DNA of 64,000 nt from Oceanirhabdus sp. W0125-5. Lineage in GTDB: Bacteria; Bacillota; Clostridia; Clostridiales; Clostridiaceae. A program made the translations under genes and the position numbers. Each line of letters begins with the position of its first letter. Within the stretch, counting starts at the first letter, position 1. The notes below the pieces were generated by a model that worked only from the letters and a program-made list of their open reading frames with translations, did no database searches and had not been told where the DNA came from. Shown here piece after piece: positions 54,217 to 63,046 of this stretch. Location: contig NZ_CP115913.1 of assembly GCF_027938815.1 (NCBI RefSeq), forward strand, positions 3,878,001-3,942,000. The letters run 5' to 3'.

Positions 54217-54245
54217 TTGACTTATAAAATTTTCAGTGATACACT
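54217..54245 (+). promoter_or_regulatory. Promoter of the second TetR/ABC-2 operon
   Basis: TTGACT, 17-base spacer, TACACT, 24 bases before the TetR start codon. No palindrome like that of the first operon was seen. Confidence 0.6.
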
Positions 54246-54269
54246 TTAATAAAAAACGGGTGATTTTTA

Positions 54270-54875
54270 ATGCAAATACAAAAAGAAGAAATTAGAAATG
54301 CAATACTTAAAGTAGCAGAAGATGAATTTTATACTCATGGTTTTGAAAAAGCCTCTATTAGAAAAATAGTTAAACTAGCAGGAACTACTATTGGTAATTT
54401 CTATAATTATTTTGATAATAAAGAAGCACTTTTTGAAGCTGTAGTTAAGGATGAATATAATAACTTCATTTATTTTTTAAACCATCATGATGAAGAGGAA
54501 AGACCTAACTATTTATGGGATCTATCTGATACAACCATGTGGAAAAAGGTTTTATCTCAGTTTGTTAAAGCTCTCTTGCCAAGTCTTACAAGAAAATTTG
54601 TAATTCTAATTGAAGGCAGCATTGGTACCAAATATTCCTCTACAAAGCAGTTGATTATTGATTTACTTAAATGTCATTTCAATGAGCATGTTAATGAGTA
54701 CAATCCTAGCTATGAATTACCTAATATGGGTGAAATATTAGCAGAACAATTAATTAACGGTATTATTCTAATTCTTAGAAAATATATAAATGATGATGAA
54801 AAAAAGAATAGTATGCTAGTAGAGTATATTTTATTTTACTTTATTGGATCAATGGGGATAATACGCAAACCATAA
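54270..54875 (+). CDS. TetR-family transcriptional regulator of the second ABC-2 operon
   Basis: A 201-aa protein. The DNA-binding part is RNAILKVAEDEFYTHGFEKAS then IRKIVKLAGTTIGNFYNYFDNKEALFEAV, a textbook TetR helix-turn-helix. The remaining residues form a helical ligand-binding domain. The ribosome site is weak (ACGGGTG). It starts an operon with an ATPase and two permeases, the same order as at 26369-30209, and so presumably represses the exporter until its ligand binds. It is only distantly similar to the first TetR protein. Confidence 0.88.
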   Translation: MQIQKEEIRNAILKVAEDEFYTHGFEKASIRKIVKLAGTTIGNFYNYFDNKEALFEAVVKDEYNNFIYFLNHHDEEERPNYLWDLSDTTMWKKVLSQFVKALLPSLTRKFVILIEGSIGTKYSSTKQLIIDLLKCHFNEHVNEYNPSYELPNMGEILAEQLINGIILILRKYINDDEKKNSMLVEYILFYFIGSMGIIRKP

Positions 54876-54923
54876 TTTTTTTAACTCAAAAAAGAACAGA
54901 TGATTTTTAAAGGAGGTATTAGT

Positions 54924-55778
54924 ATGATTAAAGTTAATAAAGTTAACTTCACTTATGAAAAATCTAAAAAGAGCGCCTTAGAGAATGTAAATTTTGAAAT
55001 AAAAAAAGGTGAAATATTTGGTTTTCTAGGCCCAAGTGGAGCTGGTAAAACTACTACTCAACGACTTATTATAGGTTTATTAAGAGGATATGAAGGCAGC
55101 ATTGAAGTCTTAGGAAAAGAAAGAAGAGATTGGGGTAATGATTTTTATGAAAAAATTGGTGTTGCCTTTGATTTTCCTAATCTATACATTAAATTAACAG
55201 CTAAAGAAAATTTAAAATTGATAGGATCTTATTATAAAAATAAACTTGAGGATATTGATGTACTTTTAGACAGAGTTGGTTTATTGCCTTATGCAAACAA
55301 GAGAGTTGAGAGCTATTCCAAAGGAATGAAAATGCGATTAAACTTCATACGATCAATTTTGCATAAACCTGACTTAATGTTTTTTGATGAACCTACATCT
55401 GGCCTTGACCCTGTTAATGCTAAAATTATTAAAGATATGATTACTGAACAAAAGAACTTAGGGAAAACCATATTTTTAACAACTCATAATATGACTGTAG
55501 CTGAGCAGCTCTGTGATAGAGTCGCTTTTATAGTTGATGGTAATATTTCTGTGATTGATAGCCCTAAAAATCTAAAACTTGAACACGGTAAAAACTCTAT
55601 TAAAGTAGAATATATCAATTACGGAAAACTTGTAGAAGATACTTTCAATCTTGAGACCATTAATACCAATGAAAAATATTTTGATATTATGAGAAACAAG
55701 AAGATTAAAACTATTCATAGCCAAGAAGCAAGTCTTGAAGATATTTTCATAAAATTAACAGGGAGGAAATTATTATGA
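54924..55778 (+). CDS. ABC transporter ATP-binding protein (second ABC-2 exporter)
   Basis: A 284-aa ATPase with Walker A GPSGAGKTT, signature YSKGMKMRLNF, Walker B LMFFDEPTSGLDP and H-loop TTHN. The C-terminal tail is ASLEDIFIKLTGRKL. It has the same length and end as the ATPase at 28724-29578, so the two operons are paralogous. ATG at 54900 opens the frame, but AGGAGG is spaced for ATG at 54924. It overlaps the first permease gene by four bases. Confidence 0.93.
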   Translation: MIKVNKVNFTYEKSKKSALENVNFEIKKGEIFGFLGPSGAGKTTTQRLIIGLLRGYEGSIEVLGKERRDWGNDFYEKIGVAFDFPNLYIKLTAKENLKLIGSYYKNKLEDIDVLLDRVGLLPYANKRVESYSKGMKMRLNFIRSILHKPDLMFFDEPTSGLDPVNAKIIKDMITEQKNLGKTIFLTTHNMTVAEQLCDRVAFIVDGNISVIDSPKNLKLEHGKNSIKVEYINYGKLVEDTFNLETINTNEKYFDIMRNKKIKTIHSQEASLEDIFIKLTGRKLL

Positions 55779-56470
55779 GACTATTAAATGCAATAAAAAG
55801 TGATTTTATGTTTCAATATAGGCAAGGATTCTATTTCATATATATCATAATTACCTTGTTTTACGTAATTTTATTATCTAGATTACCACAGAATATATTA
55901 AACATTTCAGTCCCTCTAATTGTTTTTTCTGATCCCTCTATGTTAGGTTTGTTTTTTATTGGAGGAATTATCATGTTGGAGAAAACTCAGGGAATCATTA
56001 ATTGCATCATTGTTACTCCCCTTAGAGTACATGAATATATACTCTCAAAATTAATATCGCTAACCATTATTGCTGTATTGGCAGGCTTTTTTATCACAGC
56101 CATAACCTATGGTTTCTCTGTTAATTGGTTACTATTAACATTAGTAATCACCCTTACTTCTGTTTTTTTTACCTTAACTGGATTTTTAATTAGTGCAAAT
56201 TGCAGTACTCTTAACCAATATTTTATTAAGATGATACCATGGATGCTTATTTTAATAATACCTTGTTTTTCTATATTGGAATTCAAATATTCTTATCTAT
56301 TTACGGTTATCCCCAGTGTTTCTCTTTTAAAACTTCTAATAGGTGCCTTTAATGGTATCAATCTCTATTTAGCTTTAATATTAATCATTTATATGTGTGT
56401 CATCAATTATTATTTTTTACTTAGAGTTAAAAAAGTCTTTGAAGAGAAAATTCTATATGGAGGGCAATAG
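55775..56470 (+). CDS. ABC-2-type permease, short form
   Basis: A 231-aa membrane protein with six predicted segments. ITVTPL-like coupling sequence appears as NCIIVTPLRVHEYILSKLI. It lacks the large extracytoplasmic domain present in the permeases of the first operon. Start ATG overlaps the ATPase stop by four bases, so translation is coupled. It forms an exporter with the next permease and the ATPase. Confidence 0.88.
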   Translation: MRLLNAIKSDFMFQYRQGFYFIYIIITLFYVILLSRLPQNILNISVPLIVFSDPSMLGLFFIGGIIMLEKTQGIINCIIVTPLRVHEYILSKLISLTIIAVLAGFFITAITYGFSVNWLLLTLVITLTSVFFTLTGFLISANCSTLNQYFIKMIPWMLILIIPCFSILEFKYSYLFTVIPSVSLLKLLIGAFNGINLYLALILIIYMCVINYYFLLRVKKVFEEKILYGGQ

Positions 56471-56472
56471 AT

Positions 56473-57168
56473 ATGATTAATTTTTATCATATAAAAAATG
56501 ATTATAGACAGATTATTAGAGAACCAATTATGCTATTATTGTTCATTTTACCTATTTTTATTTCAGTGATTTTTAAGCTAATATTAACTTTTTGCATTCC
56601 TATTCTTCATAACTATTTTGACTTTACTTTAGACCCATATTATAGTTATATAATTTCTCTCACCTTCTTGCTTATTCCAGGTATGCTTGGTGCAGTTACA
56701 GGGTTCATGATGTTAGATGAGAAAGATGGCAAAATTAGCGAACTACTCTCCATAACACCTCTTGGAAAAATAGGTTATTTAATTAACAGACTCTCTTTTG
56801 GTTTTATCGCATCCTTTATCTATACTCTGATAACTTATTATATCCTTAGTATCTATACTATCCCAATATTAACCTTGCTTTTTATAGCCATACTTCTAGG
56901 GATTTACGCCTTTATTATTGGTAGTATTTTATTTATGTTATCTGATGATAAGGTTAAGGGATTAACATATGCAAAAGGATTAAACATAATAATGTTATTT
57001 GCTCTATCTGATTTGTTAAATATAAAGTGGTTATCAATACTGTCAATGTTCTTCCCTACCTACTGGATTACAAAAGTTATTCAAAACCCTAATAATCTGA
57101 TAGAACTATCAAGTGCTCTACTAGTTCATGGTATATGGTTATTTATCCTTCTTTTGAAAGATAGATAA
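56473..57168 (+). CDS. ABC-2-type permease, short form
   Basis: Also 231 aa with six membrane segments, two bases after the preceding permease gene. The coupling segment is KISELLSITPLGKIGYLINR. It looks like a diverged sister of the preceding protein, which suggests a heterodimeric membrane channel. GGAGGG precedes ATG. It is the last gene of the operon, with a hairpin directly downstream. Substrate unknown. Confidence 0.88.
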   Translation: MINFYHIKNDYRQIIREPIMLLLFILPIFISVIFKLILTFCIPILHNYFDFTLDPYYSYIISLTFLLIPGMLGAVTGFMMLDEKDGKISELLSITPLGKIGYLINRLSFGFIASFIYTLITYYILSIYTIPILTLLFIAILLGIYAFIIGSILFMLSDDKVKGLTYAKGLNIIMLFALSDLLNIKWLSILSMFFPTYWITKVIQNPNNLIELSSALLVHGIWLFILLLKDR

Positions 57169-57173
57169 AAAAC

Positions 57174-57201
57174 AAGTGCTCATATTATCTTATGAGCACT
57201 T
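57174..57201. terminator. Bidirectional terminator
   Basis: Perfect stem AAGTGCTCATA / TATGAGCACTT with loop TTATCT, between convergent operons. On the minus strand it is followed by GTTTTTTATC. Confidence 0.85.
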
Positions 57202-57211
57202 ATTACTAGGC

Positions 57212-59569
57212 CTAAACTTCCATCATTTCAATAACTTTTAGTTTCCATACTCCATCCTTAAAAGTAGCTTCATATGTTGGAATAACTGCACCCAAATTAC
57301 CAAACCAGGAAACACCTCTAATTATCGCTTTATTTTCACTATATTCTTCCACACCTATACTTAACAAAGTTCCATCTATAGCTCTCACCAGGCTTCCGTC
57401 TTCACTAACTTCAAATTTTGTACTGTCATTTTTTACTTTCTCAAAACTATAAACATTCTGTGATATAGTAGTAAGCGCCTTCAGAATTTCTTTTTTTGAA
57501 TTGTCACTTAATCCCTTCAGTGTCTTTAAATCTACTGCAATAAATTCATTGCCGCCATTTCCATGTGAAAATACAGATTTCATAACTGCAACATACAAAT
57601 CCATTCTTCGTCTTTCTTCAGCACTAATATCCAGTTTACTATCTTTTATATTATCTTTTTTTCCTGCTAAAACATCTTGTAATAAATCTAAATCATTCCC
57701 AAGTACAGTTAGATCACCATATTTTTCTTCAAATGCTGCTCTCGGGAATGTAAAAGTAGTATTATATTTTGATTCATCCAATCTGCCATGTGACTGTGAA
57801 TCCCTGAATGCAAAGGTTACTACATCAAGATTATCAATCATAGCAAATGCAACTAAAGCATTTGTTCTACAATTTGTCTCAAAAATAGAATTTGGAGTAA
57901 CAATTGGCCATTCTCCTTCATATTTTATGTCTGGTAATAGTTCATAGTATATTGTAAGCTTATAAGGCTTATCTTTTGTTTCCATTGAAGTGTAATGTTG
58001 TTTAAAATATTTTTGAGGAACAGGCATGAGTCCAGCAATATACCCCACCTTACTAGCATCGCCAATATAAGGGGTTTTGTATTTTGAAATCTCCTCTAAA
58101 TTGTATGTTAACATATCAACTCTTACAACAAATCCATAGCTAACAGTTCCTCTATCCTTAAAGTTTAAAATCATTGTATAAATATATTCACCTTGCTCTG
58201 ATGGTGCTTGTATACATACACTTCCATTGGTAAAGGTTGGTTCTGATGTTTCAAATTCTATCAATTCTTTTTCTTTATAAACAGAGATATCTTCAATTGT
58301 AAAGTCGTATTTTTTATCTTTTTTAAGTCTCTGTGTATCAATGATAAGTTGCTCTTTACCTGTTACAGAAACTACATTATCTAATCTATACTCAAAATTA
58401 ACAGTATGATCTGAGTCAGCATTAACATGTCTTCCACGGTATGACCAACTATAAGTTCCTATACGCGCTACCTTTGTTTTCATATACTCTGCACTTATAT
58501 AAATATTAGGTGGTGTATCTTTACTAGTTCCAACTCCAGCACCTAAATATAATGCTCCAAATGTAACTACTCCTAGTAAAACTACTGATAAAATTATTAT
58601 ACTTATTGATTTTTTATTATGATTCATAATTGATACCAATCTTTCCTTTAAGCTTTTTTTCTCTTCACACATAGTAGCTTGCAATACCCCATTGGGATAT
58701 TTTTGTTCTGCAACAACAGATATTAAAGTGTCACCATACGCTTGTTTTTCTTCTGAATTGAAGTTTTTTATAACAAATTCATCACAAGCTAATTCACAAG
58801 CATTATTAATTTCCTTTTTAATAAAATACATAAGTGGGTTAAACCAATGTATTGATGTAGAAATCATAGTAATCCATTTTATAGTTATATCATAACGTCT
58901 TAAATGTGACATTTCATGAAGTAAAATGTTTTTGAGCTGTTTTTCATTAAAGTCAATGTTTGGAATAATTATACTTGGTCTCAGTATTCCAATAAGCATT
59001 GGTGTTGCCACAAATCGATTACGTACAAGACATACCCTCTTCCGTCCATTCAATAAAGTAGCTACCATTCCATTTTCTCCATCAGTAGCAGGGATATTTC
59101 CTTGCTTTAGATATTTTAAAAACTTTATATACCCTATTAAATTTATTGCAATTGCTATGATTACTCCAGATAACCATATATATAAAATATAATTATTTAA
59201 TATATTCCAAAACCATTTGATATTATAACTCTCACTGTTATCCACTACATTACCTGAATTTTCATGAACACTAGGTTCCCTTGATGAATTGATTGTATAT
59301 TCACCTGTATCTTTTAACGGTTGAACAGCCCCTTCAGTAGTTGTCTTTAGAGAAATTTTATCACTATAGAACACATTGTTCATAAAGCTATCTTCAAAAG
59401 AAAATGGAATTATAAGTCTTAATATCACCACCATCCATAAGTAGTATTGTATTGACTTTGATACCTTGTTCTTTATAAATGGCTTAATAGCAAATATCAA
59501 CAGTGCAAGAATACTGCCTGATAAGGATAATGACAATAATAACTTAACTGTTTCATTCATCTCTGTCAC
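57212..59569 (-). CDS. BlaR1-type M56 membrane metalloprotease sensor with DUF4825-like domain
   Basis: A 785-aa signalling protease. Membrane segments lie at residues about 10-30, 40-58, 126-148 and 320-345. The zinc motif HEMSH is at 218-222, followed by HWFNPLMYF and CELACDEFV, as in M56 peptidases. The extracytoplasmic part (345-785) has no penicillin-binding motifs. Its segment TPYIGDASKVGYIAGLMPVP resembles DUF4825, a domain found in other BlaR1-like proteins. In the known systems a signal outside activates the protease, which destroys the BlaI-type repressor; here that is inferred. It overlaps the repressor gene by 17 bases. What it senses is unknown. Confidence 0.9.
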   Translation of the reverse strand: MTEMNETVKLLLSLSLSGSILALLIFAIKPFIKNKVSKSIQYYLWMVVILRLIIPFSFEDSFMNNVFYSDKISLKTTTEGAVQPLKDTGEYTINSSREPSVHENSGNVVDNSESYNIKWFWNILNNYILYIWLSGVIIAIAINLIGYIKFLKYLKQGNIPATDGENGMVATLLNGRKRVCLVRNRFVATPMLIGILRPSIIIPNIDFNEKQLKNILLHEMSHLRRYDITIKWITMISTSIHWFNPLMYFIKKEINNACELACDEFVIKNFNSEEKQAYGDTLISVVAEQKYPNGVLQATMCEEKKSLKERLVSIMNHNKKSISIIILSVVLLGVVTFGALYLGAGVGTSKDTPPNIYISAEYMKTKVARIGTYSWSYRGRHVNADSDHTVNFEYRLDNVVSVTGKEQLIIDTQRLKKDKKYDFTIEDISVYKEKELIEFETSEPTFTNGSVCIQAPSEQGEYIYTMILNFKDRGTVSYGFVVRVDMLTYNLEEISKYKTPYIGDASKVGYIAGLMPVPQKYFKQHYTSMETKDKPYKLTIYYELLPDIKYEGEWPIVTPNSIFETNCRTNALVAFAMIDNLDVVTFAFRDSQSHGRLDESKYNTTFTFPRAAFEEKYGDLTVLGNDLDLLQDVLAGKKDNIKDSKLDISAEERRRMDLYVAVMKSVFSHGNGGNEFIAVDLKTLKGLSDNSKKEILKALTTISQNVYSFEKVKNDSTKFEVSEDGSLVRAIDGTLLSIGVEEYSENKAIIRGVSWFGNLGAVIPTYEATFKDGVWKLKVIEMMEV

Positions 59570-59936
59570 CTACCTTAAATAAAGTACGAAGCTCCTCAAT
59601 ATCAGAATCATTAAGTTTCTTGCTCCCCAAAAGAGATGCAACAAGTTTTTTAGCACTCCCTGAATACAAACGATCAATTAAGCTTTGGGTAGAAAAATCA
59701 TTATATTCTTCCTCACTAACCAAATGTTTATAATAAAATACTTCTTTTTTAGTTGCTAAAACTACACCCTTTTTACACAATCTTCGAAGTAAGGTTTTTA
59801 TTGTAGAGGTTTCCCATTTACTAGTCTGTTCAAGCTTTTTTCTAATATCCGCCATAGGAAGTTCGTAACCAGCTCCCCATAATACCTTCATAACTTCAAG
59901 TTCAGAATCTGTGATTTTTGAAACTAATCTGCTCAT
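59553..59936 (-). CDS. BlaI/MecI-type repressor
   Basis: A 127-aa winged-helix repressor. The DNA-binding part shows ITDSELEVMKVLWGAGY and STIKTLLRRLCKKGVVLATK, which is the BlaI/MecI/CopY pattern. The C-terminal helices dimerise. The frame opens at 59963, but GAGGAGG is spaced for ATG at 59936. Two palindromes of TACA-NN-TGTA type lie just upstream, overlapping the promoter, as expected for self-repression together with the downstream protease gene. No beta-lactamase or transpeptidase gene is in the operon, so the other targets must be elsewhere. Confidence 0.92.
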   Translation of the reverse strand: MSRLVSKITDSELEVMKVLWGAGYELPMADIRKKLEQTSKWETSTIKTLLRRLCKKGVVLATKKEVFYYKHLVSEEEYNDFSTQSLIDRLYSGSAKKLVASLLGSKKLNDSDIEELRTLFKVGDRDE

Positions 59937-59951
59937 ATCCAATCCTCCTCT

Positions 59952-59971
59952 AAGGTTACACATGTAACCTT
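59952..59971. promoter_or_regulatory. BlaI-type operator 1
   Basis: AAGGTTACA-CA-TGTAACCTT, a perfect palindrome with the TACA-NN-TGTA core of BlaI/MecI boxes. It lies just downstream of the -10 box. Confidence 0.85.
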
Positions 59972-59977
59972 AAGAAT

Positions 59978-60006
59978 AGTTTACAACTGTAACTTTTGGA
60001 TGTCAA
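59978..60006 (-). promoter_or_regulatory. Promoter of the blaI/blaR1-type operon
   Basis: On the minus strand TTGACA, 17-base spacer, TAAACT. Operator 2 overlaps the spacer and -10 box. Confidence 0.78.
59981..59992. promoter_or_regulatory. BlaI-type operator 2
   Basis: TTACA-AC-TGTAA, the same core as operator 1, with centres 25 bp apart. It lies over the promoter's -10 region. Confidence 0.75.
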
Positions 60007-60082
60007 CAGTTTTTTATCCTTTTATTGTAAAGAAAGTAACTTTTGTTATATATTCTAAATATAATTTTTAATGTAAAAATAC

Positions 60083-60128
60083 AAAAAGACTATGAATTAC
60101 TATCTAAATAGCTTTTCATAGTCTTTTT
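60083..60128 (-). terminator. Terminator of the MTA/SAH nucleosidase gene
   Basis: AAAAAGACTATGAA / TTCATAGTCTTTTT, perfect 14-bp arms with an 18-base loop. Almost the same arms recur at 62972-63012. Confidence 0.8.
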
Positions 60129-60173
60129 CTAATATTTAATTAGGAATATTGTATAGTATTAATTCATTTAATA

Positions 60174-60860
60174 CTATATATTCTTTATCATATTTAAAAC
60201 TATAGTCGCAGAATGTTCTGCAGAAATTGTCTCAAATTCTTCATAGCTGATACTTGCATCATCATCTGCATTATCAGAAATAGATCTAATAACTACAAAT
60301 GGTATATTATTTATATGAGCAACATGTCCAATCGCAGCTCCTTCCATTTCTACGCAATGTGGTGAGTACTCTTCAATTATTTTTTTCTTTAACACACTAT
60401 CTGATACAAAACACTCTCCGCTAACTACTCTCCCTAAATGATAATTCCACTCTTCATTTTTAGTTAATTCACATGCCCTTAGTGCAGATTCAATCAATTT
60501 TTTATCACCTTCAAAATACTCCTTAAAAGGGAAACAACTCATCATTTGTTGTTTTCTTACATCATGATATGAAACATCTTGAGAGACAATTACATCACAT
60601 ACTTTTACATCACTATGCATCCCACCAGCAATTCCTGTATTTATCACACAATCTACATTAAACCTATCTATTAAAATTTGTGTACAAGATGCTGCATTTA
60701 CTTTTCCAACTCCGCAACCACATAAAACTATATCCTTTCCTTCAATTGTCCCATTATAATAATTAAAACCTGCAATATTTTCTTCTTTTATTAAACTCAT
60801 ATTATTTTTTAATAACTCTATTTCTAAATCCATAGCTCCAATTATTCCTATAATACTCAT
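60174..60860 (-). CDS. mtnN: 5'-methylthioadenosine/S-adenosylhomocysteine nucleosidase
   Basis: A 228-aa enzyme that splits adenine from methylthioadenosine and S-adenosylhomocysteine, part of SAM recycling. The start IGIIGAMDLEIELLK is typical. CGVGKVNAASCTQILIDRF forms the nucleoside site. VEMEGAAIGHV carries the ribose-binding Glu, and IRSISDNADDDA holds the catalytic Asp. The length is standard. A ribosome site with GGGGG precedes ATG. Next upstream, separately transcribed, is a cysteine synthase gene, which fits sulfur metabolism, although no shared riboswitch was found. Confidence 0.94.
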   Translation of the reverse strand: MSIIGIIGAMDLEIELLKNNMSLIKEENIAGFNYYNGTIEGKDIVLCGCGVGKVNAASCTQILIDRFNVDCVINTGIAGGMHSDVKVCDVIVSQDVSYHDVRKQQMMSCFPFKEYFEGDKKLIESALRACELTKNEEWNYHLGRVVSGECFVSDSVLKKKIIEEYSPHCVEMEGAAIGHVAHINNIPFVVIRSISDNADDDASISYEEFETISAEHSATIVLNMIKNI

Positions 60861-60996
60861 ATTTTAATCCCCCATTCCTCTTATATCAAATCATTTTTCC
60901 TAATTATATATATTCTACAAATTCGTCATTTTTCCTTTTAATATTTGTAAATATTACATTTTTTACCACCATTAACTTTATAATAGTATAAATAAA

Positions 60997-61015
60997 ATCC
61001 ACCTATAAGGTGGAT
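60997..61015 (-). terminator. Terminator of the cysteine synthase gene
   Basis: Perfect stem ATCCACCT / AGGTGGAT with loop ATA. On the minus strand it is followed by TTTATTTATA. Confidence 0.8.
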
Positions 61016-61074
61016 ACCAGAGTACTAAGGAAAATGTACTGGTCTATAAAGTTTTCATACTTCACTTATTATAT

Positions 61075-61977
61075 CTATAAAAGAGATGTACTAAAATACC
61101 GCTCTGCTCTATCTGGCAATATAGTTACTATATTTTTCTCTCTACCATATTTTTCAGCCATCTTAAGAGCTGCCCACATATTAGCACCAGAAGATGTTCC
61201 TACCAAACATCCACATACTCTTGCCAACTTTCGTGCATATGCTATTGCATCATCATCTGTAACCTCTATAACTTCATCTATTAACCTTGGATCTAGAATA
61301 TCTGGGATAAATCCATCACCTATTCCCTCAATTTTATGAAGTCCAGGTTCATGTCCTAATAACGCTGATACATTTTTAGGTTCAACTGCTGCAATAATAC
61401 ATGATGGGTATTTTTCTTTCATATACTTTCCAATCCCAGCTAATGTCCCACCACTACCTAATCCTGAAACAAAAATATCAACCTTTTTATTTAATTGATT
61501 ACAAATTTCAACTGCTGTAGTTTTATAATGAATTAGGGGGTTATTTGGATTTTCAAACTGATTTAGTACAAACACATCCTTATTCTGATTCTGAAGTCTT
61601 TCAACCTCTCTAAGTGCACCTTCTACACTCTCTTCCTTAGGTGTTAGTACAAGGTCAGCACCGAGAGCTTTGATTACCTTTTTACGTTCTTCACTCATAT
61701 TTTCAGGCATTACAATAACTACCTTATATCCTTTTCTTATTCCAACAAGTGAAATACCAATACCAGTATTTCCAGAGGTAGGTTCAACTATAGTCATACC
61801 TGGTCTTAATTTTCCTTCTTTCTCAGCTTCTTCAATCATAAATTTTGCTATTCTATCCTTAATACTTCCTCCTGGATTAAGAAACTCACACTTTGCAAAT
61901 ATTGAAGCATGAAAACATTTTCCAAGAGATAGTAATGGCGTGTTTCCAATTACATCTGTTATAATCTCGTGTATCAT
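61075..61977 (-). CDS. cysK: Cysteine synthase (O-acetylserine sulfhydrylase)
   Basis: A 300-aa pyridoxal-phosphate enzyme making cysteine from O-acetylserine and sulfide. The PLP lysine is Lys40 in NPGGSIKDR. Further motifs are EPTSGNTGIGIS (substrate loop), GLGSGGTLAGIGKY (phosphate-binding loop) and the end ILPDRAERYFSTSL. The length matches CysK. GGAGTG lies seven bases before ATG. It is a single gene with a terminator downstream. I saw no T-box or S-box leader in the 100 bases upstream, so its control is not evident. Confidence 0.94.
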   Translation of the reverse strand: MIHEIITDVIGNTPLLSLGKCFHASIFAKCEFLNPGGSIKDRIAKFMIEEAEKEGKLRPGMTIVEPTSGNTGIGISLVGIRKGYKVVIVMPENMSEERKKVIKALGADLVLTPKEESVEGALREVERLQNQNKDVFVLNQFENPNNPLIHYKTTAVEICNQLNKKVDIFVSGLGSGGTLAGIGKYMKEKYPSCIIAAVEPKNVSALLGHEPGLHKIEGIGDGFIPDILDPRLIDEVIEVTDDDAIAYARKLARVCGCLVGTSSGANMWAALKMAEKYGREKNIVTILPDRAERYFSTSLL

Positions 61978-62078
61978 ATTTATTCACTCCATATAATTCA
62001 TATTATCTTTTATATAATAAAATATTCACAAAGTTATTATATGTACCTATTATGTTGATTAATCTATAACTCACATAA

Positions 62079-62741
62079 TTAGAATATAATCGAAAAGGCA
62101 ATTAATAATTGAGCTGTGTAATATAGCACTTTGTTAATGCTATCATATATTCTATTTTGAACTTTAAACTTGATGACAAACAAAATAATATCTGATAACC
62201 AATACAAAGTAACACCAATACTAAAAATAATTAATTTGGAATGTGAATTTGATAATAAATTTATTAAGCTGTTAATCACAACAATTGTCAATGGATATGC
62301 ATAAAATAGTGCAAATTTTGCCCTGGTTGTACCTTTTACAATTTTATTAAATATTAAATACATTAAGATAACAAAAAATATTGATATGAAAAGTGACTCA
62401 AAATTAAAACTTTCCAGTTGTATTGATGCAAATAAATAGACTATTTGAGATATTGTTATAATTACTAAAGCTATATAGAAGTAGAACTCACTATTTCTCT
62501 TTTCAACCTTACACATCCCTAAAAAAATATCTCCTATGGAATTACAAAACAACCCTAGTATAATAAAAAGTTCAAAGTTATAAAAAGCTCCATTTTTAGC
62601 AGATAGTAAAAGTGATAGTGTTACAAATAACATTCCAAGAATAATTTTATTTATTAACCCAAATTTATGCATATATCTCCATCTAGAAAAAATTAATGAT
62701 CCTATAATTAAGTAATACACAAATATAATTGCTATAACCAT
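62079..62741 (-). CDS. YhhN family membrane protein (lysoplasmalogenase-like)
   Basis: About 220 aa with seven or eight membrane segments. It belongs to the YhhN/TMEM86 family, whose mammalian and some bacterial members hydrolyse lysoplasmalogen. Conserved stretches are LFCNSIGDIFLG, with the characteristic Asp, and LYWLSDIILF near the C-terminus. Clostridial membranes are rich in plasmalogens, which makes that activity reasonable here, but it is inference. GGGAGGAG lies before ATG at 62741; the ATG at 62759 is upstream of the ribosome site and unlikely. It is a single gene. Confidence 0.85.
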   Translation of the reverse strand: MVIAIIFVYYLIIGSLIFSRWRYMHKFGLINKIILGMLFVTLSLLLSAKNGAFYNFELFIILGLFCNSIGDIFLGMCKVEKRNSEFYFYIALVIITISQIVYLFASIQLESFNFESLFISIFFVILMYLIFNKIVKGTTRAKFALFYAYPLTIVVINSLINLLSNSHSKLIIFSIGVTLYWLSDIILFVIKFKVQNRIYDSINKVLYYTAQLLIAFSIIF

Positions 62742-63046
62742 AAACTCCTCCCAAAACATGTATTATTTAATATTGTCACCAACCTCAGCTGATTTATAAT
62801 ATATATCATTTTTCATATACATATTCCATATAATTATTTTCCAATAATTAGCATTATATTATTATATTCTATAGACATACTACTCATCCCTTTTGATTTA
62901 TAAAATATTAATTGTATCCTGTTTACTATAAATACTATAGGTTCTCTTATCATAAAATTTTATAATACTAAAAAGACTATGAAGTTAGGTATAACAGCTT
63001 CATAGTCTTTTGAAATCTCTATATTAATTTTTTCGAAAATAATTAA
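62742..63046. other. Intergenic region, A+T-rich
   Basis: About 300 bases. It holds the terminator at 62972-63012 and the promoter region of the YhhN gene, in which no clear consensus was identified. Confidence 0.5.
62972..63012 (-). terminator. Terminator of the BMP-family gene
   Basis: Perfect 14-bp arms AAAAGACTATGAAG / CTTCATAGTCTTTT with a 13-base loop. It shares its arms with the hairpin at 60083-60128. Confidence 0.8.

Noticed and set aside
61978-62078. T-box or SAM riboswitch before cysteine synthase
   Set aside because: Only about 100 bases are present, strongly A+T-rich, without the expected paired elements or a terminator.
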